Assembly: GCA_005239605.1 (NCBI GenBank)
Contig: SBBS01000096.1
Span: 1-6,270, forward strand
Length of the DNA stretch: 6,270 bases
From: a bacterium
GTDB lineage: Bacteria > Patescibacteriota > Minisyncoccia > Ryanbacterales > 2-02-FULL-48-12
Reading direction: 5' to 3'
In this document: piece after piece, positions 1 through 5,488 of the stretch
How the letters are laid out: each line of letters starts with the position of its first letter
Position numbering within the stretch: position 1 is the stretch's first letter
The notes under the pieces: generated by a model
Database searches by the model: none
The model's input: only the letters and a program-made list of their open reading frames with translations
Told to the model about the DNA's origin: nothing
Program-made: the position numbers and the translations under genes

Positions 1-42
1 ACGCGGGTTTTGAAGCACTTTTTCTATGTCCATATGAAACAA

Positions 43-64
43 CATACATTATTGCTAATGTATG
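43..64. repeat. 8-bp perfect inverted repeat (operator-like dyad or small hairpin)
   Basis: CATACATT at 43-50 is the exact reverse complement of AATGTATG at 57-64, with a 6-base spacer ATTGCT. The arms are AT-rich and no T-run follows on either strand, so it does not look like an intrinsic terminator. On the minus strand it sits just before a possible start codon at 33-31 and overlaps another at 45-43, a place where an operator or a leader hairpin would make sense. The gene that might follow lies outside the window, so any function is inference. Confidence 0.45.
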
Positions 65-114
65 CAGCTTCTCATAGATCCTATTTGGGGGCAAGTCTAG
101 TCAGTAGGTATTGG

Positions 115-154
115 ATCCCGCGTCCCTCCAAAGGCGGGCAGGCAGGCGCGGGAT
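115..154 (-). repeat. GC-rich intergenic palindromic repeat (REP/MITE-like, GTCATCCC...GGGAT type)
   Basis: Outer arms ATCCCGCG (115-122) and CGCGGGAT (147-154) are perfect reverse complements. Inside, CCCTCC (124-129) pairs with GGCGGG (133-138) around an AAA loop with one mismatch, so the whole unit can fold as a hairpin with an internal asymmetric loop. Read on the minus strand it opens with GTCATCCCGCG, 10 bases after the stop codon of the sugar transferase, and contains the motif CCTGCCTGCC. It is much richer in G+C than the flanking DNA. Palindromes beginning GTCATCCC and ending GGGAT are, as I recall, scattered between genes in many bacterial genomes including candidate-phyla ones. That this copy is one of a dispersed family is inference. 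It may protect or help end the upstream transcript, but it has no T-tract. Confidence 0.6.
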
Positions 155-166
155 GACAAATAAGCG

Positions 167-1576
167 CTATCTTCCTTCGCGCGATAAAATAACCCAAATT
201 GTTTTAAGCGCAATATTGAGATCAAGCGCGAGCGAGCGGTTTTTGATGTAATAAAGATCGTGCTGAAGTTTTTCAGGCGCGTCTTCCACAGATGCGTCGT
301 TTTTCATATTGATTTGAGCCCAGCCGGTGATACCCGGAGGCACCAGAAGACGGATTTTATAAAAGGGAATGGATTCCGCAAGCTGTGTTACATATTCGGG
401 CCGTTCCGGCCGCGGGCCGATAAAAGACATTTCGCCTTTAAGCACGTTCCATATTTGCGGCAGTTCATCCATGTAGAAAGTTCGCAAAAACGTGCCGAAT
501 GGATATTGGCGGAGGTCGTTTTTTATTTCTTTTGTGTCGCCCATCAGTTCGGCTCCCAGAAGCTGGCTTCTGAATTTTACAAAGTAAAAGTTTTTTTCGT
601 TTTTTCCCACGCGGAGTTGGCGAAAAAAAATAATGCCGTCGCCCGGACGCGCGCGTTTTTTCTGTGAGTTCAAAATATCCCGCGGAGTGGAAAGCAGAAT
701 GCCAACAATGATGATAGGTGATAAGACAAGCGCAATGCCGCCAACCACAAGCGCAAGGACTATATCAAACACGCGTTTTAGAAATTCATATACGCGTTTT
801 CGCGATCCGGCAAGATTTTCAAGAAACCAAATCTCGGATATGAGGGAAATCGGAATTTTTCCTGTAAGATTTTCATAAAAGGTGGGGAAATCCATAAATC
901 GCACGCCAAGGGGCAGTACGCCGTAGAGAATATGCACCAGTTCTTTGTTTGAATGGAGTTCTCGGGAAGCAATTGCAAGAGATATTTCCTTTTCTTTAAT
1001 GAACGGGACGAGATTGCCATCAAGCGATAGTATGGGTATGTCGTATGCGGGTAGGGAAGAATCGTCTTCTGTTCGCACAAGGCCTGCTACCCGGAATCCC
1101 AGATGCGTGTTTTCTTTGAGAATGCGGGCAAGCGAGATAACTTCTTCCGACAGGCCGAAAAATAACACATTCGTTTTTGAAGCTCTGTGTATAAGAACGC
1201 TTGCGAGCATGCGCCAACCCATAATGAGGCCGGTTGACAATGCGATTTGTATGAGGAGGTTTGTTTTTGGCGTGATAATGAATGCAGGTGCGAGATAAAA
1301 TAAAAGAACAGCCGTTATGCCGGCTGCGGCGATGGTGCGCAGTATCCGTTCTTTTACAGTTCTATCCATGCTCCACGCGCTTTGTTCGTAGAGACCTGCT
1401 ATAAAGAAGAGGAGAATCCAGATGCCAAAAACCACCAGAAAGGGAAAACGGTGAAAATGCCAGGGTTTTGCCATGTCGGCGCCGTAGCGAATAAAGAGCA
1501 TAATACCTAATGCTGTATAGAGCGCGGCTATATCACCAAGAACAAGAAGTGTTGCTGCAAAACGATTTTGATTCAT
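167..1576 (-). CDS. Polyprenyl-phosphate sugar-1-phosphate transferase (WbaP/CpsE-like, bacterial sugar transferase family)
   Basis: This 469-residue integral membrane enzyme should move a sugar-1-phosphate from an NDP-sugar onto undecaprenyl phosphate at the inner face of the membrane, the first step of capsule, exopolysaccharide or S-layer glycan assembly. The N-terminus has about four membrane helices (roughly 7-29, 44-63, 79-100, 106-127). A Rossmann-like CoA_binding_3 region follows (about 136-235), then the membrane-entry helix of the catalytic domain (about 268-295). Catalytic-domain motifs are clear: FFRQLRVGKN (317-326), KFRS (334-337), the Asp-Glu pair D370-E371 in MDELPQIWNVLKGEMS, IGPRPERPEYV (386-396), PPGITGWAQIN (413-423) and a DLYYI motif near 440. 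Length fits the large-PGT family. Some positions drift from consensus: KFRSQ for KFRSM, FYMDELPQ for the usual SLDELPQ, and a charged stretch at 299-313. The start ATG lies immediately after a good promoter and has no ribosome binding site. The donor sugar cannot be told from sequence. Confidence 0.93.
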   Translation of the reverse strand: MNQNRFAATLLVLGDIAALYTALGIMLFIRYGADMAKPWHFHRFPFLVVFGIWILLFFIAGLYEQSAWSMDRTVKERILRTIAAAGITAVLLFYLAPAFIITPKTNLLIQIALSTGLIMGWRMLASVLIHRASKTNVLFFGLSEEVISLARILKENTHLGFRVAGLVRTEDDSSLPAYDIPILSLDGNLVPFIKEKEISLAIASRELHSNKELVHILYGVLPLGVRFMDFPTFYENLTGKIPISLISEIWFLENLAGSRKRVYEFLKRVFDIVLALVVGGIALVLSPIIIVGILLSTPRDILNSQKKRARPGDGIIFFRQLRVGKNEKNFYFVKFRSQLLGAELMGDTKEIKNDLRQYPFGTFLRTFYMDELPQIWNVLKGEMSFIGPRPERPEYVTQLAESIPFYKIRLLVPPGITGWAQINMKNDASVEDAPEKLQHDLYYIKNRSLALDLNIALKTIWVILSREGR

Positions 1577-1582
1577 AAACCA

Positions 1583-1611
1583 AGTATACAGTTTTTTTTG
1601 CTTCTTTACAA
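1583..1611 (-). promoter_or_regulatory. Sigma-70-type promoter of the sugar-transferase gene, predicted leaderless
   Basis: On the minus strand, TTGTAA (1611-1606) and TATACT (1588-1583) are separated by exactly 17 bases, the spacer containing an A8 run. They match TTGACA at 4 of 6 and TATAAT at 5 of 6 positions. Six bases (TGGTTT) separate the -10 box from the ATG at 1576-1574, so the expected +1 is the A of the start codon itself. There is no room for a Shine-Dalgarno sequence. Promoter quality is seen in the sequence; the exact start of transcription is inferred from usual -10 spacing. Confidence 0.55.
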
Positions 1612-1662
1612 GAATGTTGTTTTATGCCGTTATATTGAATGAAAGAGCCGCACTTCACAGTA

Positions 1663-1673
1663 TGTTATATATT
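1663..1673 (+). promoter_or_regulatory. Candidate extended -10 element for secDF
   Basis: TGTTATATA (1663-1671) has the TG-n-TATAAT layout of an extended -10 element and lies 18 bases before the preferred secD ATG at 1690. No convincing -35 box is present at 16-18 bases, which extended -10 promoters can tolerate. A competing -10, TATATT at 1631-1636, lies 20 bases after TTTACA (1605-1610), a spacing longer than usual. Either would start transcription downstream of the alternative ATG at 1639, which supports the 1690 start. AT-rich sequence makes chance matches likely, so this is weak. Confidence 0.27.
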
Positions 1674-1689
1674 TGCTAGTGTTTGTTTT

Positions 1690-3006
1690 ATGCCGCAGTC
1701 TGTTAAGATCAGAATTATTGCGACACTCATTTTACTCGCCGGCTTTTTTCTCGGCGCTTTTGTATTTCCTCAACACATGATTCCTTTTCTTCCAGAAATA
1801 CCGTATCGCCTGGGCCTTGATTTGCAGGGAGGCGCGCATTTGCTTTACCAAGCGGATGTTTCGGGTGTGTCGGAAGCAGAAGTAAGCGAATCAATGGAGG
1901 GATTGCGCGATGTAATAGAGCGCCGCGTAAACGCGTTTGGCGTTTCAGAGCCGGTTGTGCAGATTGAAGAAGCGGGCGGCGAACAGCGGCTTATTGTGGA
2001 GCTTGCGGGCGTGCGTGAAATAAGCGAAGCAATACGGCTTATCGGCGAGACGCCATTTTTGGAATTCCGCACACAGCGTCCGGAGGAAGAACGCCAGCAA
2101 ATTTTAGATGCCCAGGCCGCGAACCAGCGTTTGGGAGAAGATGCGTATTTTATACCTACGGAACTTACGGGAAAGTATCTCAAACGCGCGAATGTCCAAT
2201 ATGGGCAAACCGGCATTCAAGCAGTGGTATCTCTTTCATTTGATGAAGAAGGTTCGCTTTTATTTGAGAAACTCACCGAAGAGAATGTAGGGAAACAGCT
2301 TGCCATTTATTTGGATGGGTTTCCAATTTCAGCGCCGGTTGTTCAGCAAAAAATAACCGGCGGACAAGCGCAAATTACGGGAAACTTCACACTGGAGGAA
2401 GCGCGTGACTTGGTGCGCAGGTTAAATTCCGGCGCGCTGCCTGTGCCCATAACTCTGATAAGCCAGCAAAGCGTGGAAGCATCCCTTGGGCAAGCGGAAC
2501 TTATGCGAAGCTTGAACGCGGGCGTATACGGCCTTTTGGCGGTTGCGCTCTTTATGATTTTTTGGTATCGCTTGCCTGGTTTTATGGCGGTTCTTGCTCT
2601 TCTTATATACACAGCGCTTCTTCTTGGCATCTTTAAGCTGGTTCCCGTAACGCTTACGGCGGCGGGCCTTGCGGGGTTTATTCTTTCCATAGGCATGGCG
2701 GTTGACGCGAACATTCTTATTTTTGAACGTTTTCGGGAAGAAGTAAAAGCGGGCCGCACGTTGGCGGGCTCTGTTGAAGAAGGTTTTAACCGCGCATGGG
2801 CATCCATACGGGATTCCAACATGTCCAGCATTATTACCGCCTTCATTTTATATTGGTTTGGCACGAGTTTGATTAAAGGTTTTGCGTTAACATTAGGGCT
2901 GGGAGTGGTGGTGAGCATGTTTTCGGCAATCACGATTACGCGAACGTTTTTCCGCGCATTGAAATTACCGGATGGTAAAATAACCCGTTTTCTTTTCGGG
3001 ATATAA
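1690..3006 (+). CDS. secD: Protein translocase subunit SecD
   Basis: SecD pairs with SecF to form an RND-like membrane complex that uses the proton-motive force to help pull preproteins out of the SecYEG channel. With the start at 1690 the protein has 438 residues. Helix 1 spans about 7-26; the SecD signature YRLGLDLQGG lies at 39-48; a large extracytoplasmic P1-type region follows to about 270; five more helices lie at about 276-293, 297-316, 321-345, 371-390 and 394-420. The conserved VDAN Asp (D339), the residue tied to proton flow in Thermus thermophilus SecDF, is present, followed by ILIFERFREE. The frame is open back to an ATG at 1639 that would add 17 residues, but those put Phe/Cys-rich sequence before the positively charged start of helix 1, and the likely promoters lie too close. 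Neither ATG has a clear ribosome binding site. secF follows after 4 bases, so the two should be translationally coupled. Confidence 0.96.
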   Translation: MPQSVKIRIIATLILLAGFFLGAFVFPQHMIPFLPEIPYRLGLDLQGGAHLLYQADVSGVSEAEVSESMEGLRDVIERRVNAFGVSEPVVQIEEAGGEQRLIVELAGVREISEAIRLIGETPFLEFRTQRPEEERQQILDAQAANQRLGEDAYFIPTELTGKYLKRANVQYGQTGIQAVVSLSFDEEGSLLFEKLTEENVGKQLAIYLDGFPISAPVVQQKITGGQAQITGNFTLEEARDLVRRLNSGALPVPITLISQQSVEASLGQAELMRSLNAGVYGLLAVALFMIFWYRLPGFMAVLALLIYTALLLGIFKLVPVTLTAAGLAGFILSIGMAVDANILIFERFREEVKAGRTLAGSVEEGFNRAWASIRDSNMSSIITAFILYWFGTSLIKGFALTLGLGVVVSMFSAITITRTFFRALKLPDGKITRFLFGI

Positions 3007-3010
3007 TCAT

Positions 3011-3901
3011 ATGGATTTTATCGCGTTGCGAAAATTATTTTATGCTATATCGGGCGCGCTGGTGTTTGTGAGCATCGCTGTATTGTTTGCGTGGGGTCTG
3101 CCTTTAGGTATTGATTTTACCGGAGGGTCGCTCATGGAGCTTGAATTCTCTGCGTCTGCCCTCTCTTCCCAAATGATCCGCGAACGAATAGTCGCTTTTC
3201 AATTGGGAGACGTGCAAATTCAGCAAACAGGGGAGAAGGGCATGATTCTTCGCATGCGCGATCTTGACGAAGAAACTCATCAACAAGTTCTTGGCGCTTT
3301 GCGCAGCGCGGATTCAAATTTGATAGAGAAGCGGTTTGTATCCATCGGCCCTACCATTGGAGGCGAGCTCAAACGAAAAGCAGTTTGGGCGCTGGTGTTG
3401 GTGCTGGTGATGATTATCGCATACATAGCGGCGGCTTTTCGGCAGGTGTCGTTTCCCATTTCTTCATGGAAATATGGCGTGGTTGCGATTATAGCTCTTA
3501 TTCATGATGTGACAATTCCCACAGGTCTTTTTGTGTATTTAGGCAAGTTTCACGGAGTAGAAATAAACGCGCTTTTCATCAGCGCGCTTCTTACTATTCT
3601 CGGGTTTTCCGTGCATGACACCATTGTGGTTTTTGACCGCGTGCGCGAGAATTTGCGAAAGCGCATGAGCGCGAATTTTGAAGAAACCGTGAATAGGAGC
3701 ATTCACGAAACGGTAACGCGATCCATCAATACGTCGCTTACTCTTCTTTTGGTGCTTCTGACGTTATTTTTCTTTGGCGGAGAATCCACAAAATATTTCT
3801 CGCTTGCGCTTATAGTGGGAACGATAGTCGGCGTGTATAGCTCTATCTTTATCGCAAGCCCGCTTTTGGTAACGTGGCAGAAGTGGTCGGCGCGGAAGTG
3901 A
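3011..3901 (+). CDS. secF: Protein translocase subunit SecF
   Basis: SecF is the second half of the SecDF proton-driven export motor in the cytoplasmic membrane. The 296-residue product has the full family layout. Helix 1 lies at about 9-28, followed directly by the signature GIDFTGGS (33-40). A short extracytoplasmic P4-like domain extends to about 120, with SIGPTIGGEL (111-120) before helix 2. Helices follow at about 124-143, 155-176, 186-208, 241-256 and 262-285. The conserved VHDTIVVFDR motif is at 201-210, with the membrane Asp D203 matching the functional Asp of other SecF proteins; R237, just before NTSLT, fits the conserved Arg near helix 5. Length is usual for a stand-alone SecF. It starts 4 bases after the secD stop with no strong ribosome binding site (only a weak GGGA 9 bases upstream), so translation probably depends on ribosomes finishing secD. 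No yajC is visible in the window. Confidence 0.96.
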   Translation: MDFIALRKLFYAISGALVFVSIAVLFAWGLPLGIDFTGGSLMELEFSASALSSQMIRERIVAFQLGDVQIQQTGEKGMILRMRDLDEETHQQVLGALRSADSNLIEKRFVSIGPTIGGELKRKAVWALVLVLVMIIAYIAAAFRQVSFPISSWKYGVVAIIALIHDVTIPTGLFVYLGKFHGVEINALFISALLTILGFSVHDTIVVFDRVRENLRKRMSANFEETVNRSIHETVTRSINTSLTLLLVLLTLFFFGGESTKYFSLALIVGTIVGVYSSIFIASPLLVTWQKWSARK

Positions 3902-3983
3902 GAAATATTTTGTGGAATACCCGCCTTATTATACGTCGGATCAGTCGCTTATGCACGAAAAATTTCACACAATCCAATCCCAA

Positions 3984-4002
3984 GCGATATGAATAATATC
4001 GC
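3984..4002. terminator. Perfect hairpin between converging secF and mutY (possible bidirectional terminator)
   Basis: GCGATAT (3984-3990) and ATATCGC (3996-4002) are exact reverse complements around a GAATA loop. The hairpin starts one base after the MutY stop codon on the minus strand and lies 82 bases after the secF stop, which is where a shared terminator would be expected. It has no T-run on either side and a rather AT-rich stem, so it is not a standard intrinsic terminator. The remaining sequence, 3902-3983, shows no gene or stronger hairpin. Confidence 0.35.
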
Positions 4003-4003
4003 G

Positions 4004-4843
4004 CTATGCGATGGTAAGGAATGTCCCTTGCCGTTTTACAAGCCCTTCTCGCGCCATGTGAGAAACACTTGTTTCAACATCGCTTTCTGACATATCAGGC
4101 AGATGCATATCCTTTGCAAGCGACAAGTATAGTTCGTATACGGTCGCTTTTTTGTTTGCAATCAGGTATGAAATGATCTTTGCGCGGATGTAACGGGGCG
4201 ATCCTTCAAATTGAGATTGTTTCGCGTAGCGCTTGCTTTTTCTATTTGCATTCGGCAAATGCTTTAAGGCATCTCGTCCGTAATCCATAAGCGCCCAGTA
4301 CCATTCACGCTGGAGGTTGGAAGTTAGAGGCTGGATTTGCTGGAGTATCAGGAGAATTTCTTTGTCGGTTATGTTTTTCTTACGCGGAAAAAATTCGTGA
4401 ATAATAGCGCGGCGAATGTTCGTTTCAACAAACGGCTCGCAAACACCGTGCGCAAAGCAGGCGATTGCGCGCGCTGAGTACGGTCCGATGCCGGGGAGCG
4501 CGTCAAGCGCTTGTATGTCTTTTGGAATCTTGCCTTTGTGTTTTTTTACTATTTCACGCGCGGCTTGCTGCAAATAAAGTCCGCGCCGGTTGTAGCCCAT
4601 GCCGTGCCATACCGAGAGCACGCGGCGAAGGGGGGATGCGGCAAGCGACTGGATTGCGGGGAACGCTTTCAGAAATCGGGGATACTTTATGAGCACGCGC
4701 GCGATTTGCGTTTGCTGGAGCATAACTTCGGAAACAAAAATATAATAAGGATTTTTTGTTTTGCGCCAGGGCAACGCAGGGGCGTTTTGGCGGCGCCATC
4801 GCCATATCTTTTTCTTGAAATTTTGACGTTTTTGTGTATTCAT
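4004..4843 (-). CDS. mutY: MutY-like adenine DNA glycosylase, cluster-less variant with Glu at the catalytic Asp position
   Basis: MutY enzymes excise adenine mispaired with 8-oxoguanine in base excision repair. The 279-residue product has the HhH-GPD core: PWR (25-27), VSEVMLQQTQ (37-46) with catalytic Glu E39, SVWHGMGYNRRG (77-88), and the helix-hairpin-helix LPGIGPYSARA (116-126) with Tyr Y122. Set against Geobacillus stearothermophilus MutY, E39 and Y122 correspond to E43 and Y126, and the same 4-residue offset puts E140 (in FVETNIRR) at the place of the catalytic Asp144. The C-X6-C-X2-C-X5-C iron-sulfur loop is absent: after LMDYG (185-189) comes a basic stretch, NRKSKRYAKQSQFEGS (200-215), without cysteine; the whole protein has only C129 and C135. 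There is no NUDIX-like 8-oxoG-recognition domain. Residues of about 217-279 instead look like a small winged-helix fold. I recall similar 'ETN' and 'KQSxFEGS' proteins from candidate-phyla bacteria, so this is probably a clade-typical form rather than decay. Activity or specificity may differ. It is transcribed alone, convergent with secF. Confidence 0.85.
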   Translation of the reverse strand: MNTQKRQNFKKKIWRWRRQNAPALPWRKTKNPYYIFVSEVMLQQTQIARVLIKYPRFLKAFPAIQSLAASPLRRVLSVWHGMGYNRRGLYLQQAAREIVKKHKGKIPKDIQALDALPGIGPYSARAIACFAHGVCEPFVETNIRRAIIHEFFPRKKNITDKEILLILQQIQPLTSNLQREWYWALMDYGRDALKHLPNANRKSKRYAKQSQFEGSPRYIRAKIISYLIANKKATVYELYLSLAKDMHLPDMSESDVETSVSHMAREGLVKRQGTFLTIA

Positions 4844-4853
4844 GGATAATGGA

Positions 4854-4859
4854 TGTATA
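4854..4859 (-). promoter_or_regulatory. Candidate -10 box for the MutY gene
   Basis: TATACA on the minus strand (4859-4854) would place the transcription start near 4847, leaving a leader of only about 4 bases before the ATG at 4843. The -35 is poor; CTGTAA at 4884-4879, which resembles the TTGTAA of the sugar-transferase promoter, is the best nearby match but sits 19 bases away. No Shine-Dalgarno motif precedes the ATG. Confidence 0.28.
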
Positions 4860-4873
4860 ATGGCATAAAAAGG

Positions 4874-4902
4874 TTGATTTACAGAGGGGGGAATATTATA
4901 AA
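4874..4902 (+). promoter_or_regulatory. Sigma-70-type promoter for the DUF7282-like gene and DHH phosphoesterase
   Basis: TTGATT (4874-4879) and TATAAA (4897-4902) are spaced by 17 bases and match the consensus boxes at 4/6 and 5/6 positions. Transcription would start near 4909, giving a leader of about 12 bases (ending AGATAAAGAT) without a good Shine-Dalgarno motif before the ATG at 4921. A perfect TATAAT also occurs further upstream at 4856-4861, with only TTGTGT 18 bases before it, and could be an alternative start. Confidence 0.48.
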
Positions 4903-4920
4903 AAATTAACAGATAAAGAT

Positions 4921-5481
4921 ATGTGGCAAAGACTTAACGAAAATAAGGATTTAATCATAGTAGCCATAGCTTCGTTTTTTATCGGTTTTGGGGCGGCTTC
5001 TCTTTTCGGCGGCGATGATAAAGGTTCGGCGCTCTATCAAGATGATGCCAAGAAGGAAGATGCAACGCTTCCGCCCCTTCCTTTTGACAAGGATACTGCC
5101 GGTAAAGGAACTCAGGCAGGACTAGTTATGTCTTCTGGCAAAGACGCGATTACGGTAGAGAATCAGCGCGCGGGCGCTTCGGTTGCGGTTAAAAAGGCGG
5201 AGTTTTCCGAGGCGCGCTGGATAGTGGTTCGGGAAATAAATGAGAAAGGTGCGGCAGGAAATATTTTGGGCGCAGGATGGTTTCCCGGAGGCATGCACGA
5301 AAATATATTAGTGCCGTTGTTGAAAGAAACAACCGGCGGGGAGCAGTACAAAGCAGAACTTTTTTCCGATTCAAACGGAGACAAAAAGTTTGATCACAAA
5401 ACGGACGAGCCGGTAAAAGATGCGGCAGGGAACACGGTTTCTACTTCCTTTAGCACGGTTGCGAGCGCCGGCGGCGAATAG
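4921..5481 (+). CDS. Membrane-anchored extracytoplasmic protein with DUF7282-like domain
   Basis: The 186-residue product starts with a short charged segment and one hydrophobic helix (about 11-30) with no obvious signal-peptidase site, so it is probably an N-terminal anchor with the rest outside the membrane. Residues 31-75 form an acidic, Pro/Lys-rich linker. Residues of about 77-180 resemble DUF7282, a beta-rich domain of unknown function found in archaea and bacteria: ITVENQRAG, then VAVKKAEFSEARWIVV (88-103), a G-rich NILGAGWFPGGMHENI (114-129), and DSNGDKKFDHKTDEPV (150-165). That last segment has the spacing of a calcium loop (D150, N152, D154, D158), but metal binding is only a guess. 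The domain naming rests on remembered sequence pattern. The gene has its own promoter and is followed after 7 bases by the DHH phosphoesterase, so they probably share a transcript. No enzymatic residues are apparent; a surface or adhesion-type role is possible but unsupported. Confidence 0.78.
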   Translation: MWQRLNENKDLIIVAIASFFIGFGAASLFGGDDKGSALYQDDAKKEDATLPPLPFDKDTAGKGTQAGLVMSSGKDAITVENQRAGASVAVKKAEFSEARWIVVREINEKGAAGNILGAGWFPGGMHENILVPLLKETTGGEQYKAELFSDSNGDKKFDHKTDEPVKDAAGNTVSTSFSTVASAGGE

Positions 5482-5488
5482 CTGAATC

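Noticed and set aside
1..33. Partial minus-strand gene starting MDIEKVLQNPR
   Set aside because: Only 11 codons are visible, too few to support a CDS; kept as a low-interest finding instead.
1..156. Plus-strand open frame from the left edge to a TGA at 154-156, ending ...SKGGQAGAG
   Set aside because: It has no start inside a convincing context, shows no recognisable domain and runs through the palindromic repeat, whose translation gives the low-complexity end. It is most likely a chance frame.
260..667. Plus-strand 135-codon frame opposite the sugar transferase
   Set aside because: It is antisense to a gene with strong catalytic motifs, has no recognisable domain, and is a shadow of that coding strand.
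2343..2933. Minus-strand 196-codon frame opposite secD
   Set aside because: It lies wholly inside the well-supported secD gene and its composition is rich in Arg/Ser/Pro, as is typical of antisense frames; no domain is visible.
3902..3983. Search for an intrinsic terminator or small gene right after secF
   Set aside because: Only short AT palindromes such as AAATATTT were seen; there is no GC stem with a T-run and no meaningful open frame.
4004..4843. MutY gene as a decaying pseudogene because key residues are missing
   Set aside because: The frame is intact, other motifs (E39, Y122, HhH, PWR, MLQQTQ) are well kept, and the changed segments resemble a recurring variant seen in related bacteria rather than random decay.
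4511..4849. Plus-strand 112-codon frame overlapping the MutY gene
   Set aside because: It is antisense to the HhH-GPD core of MutY and shows no conserved features of its own.
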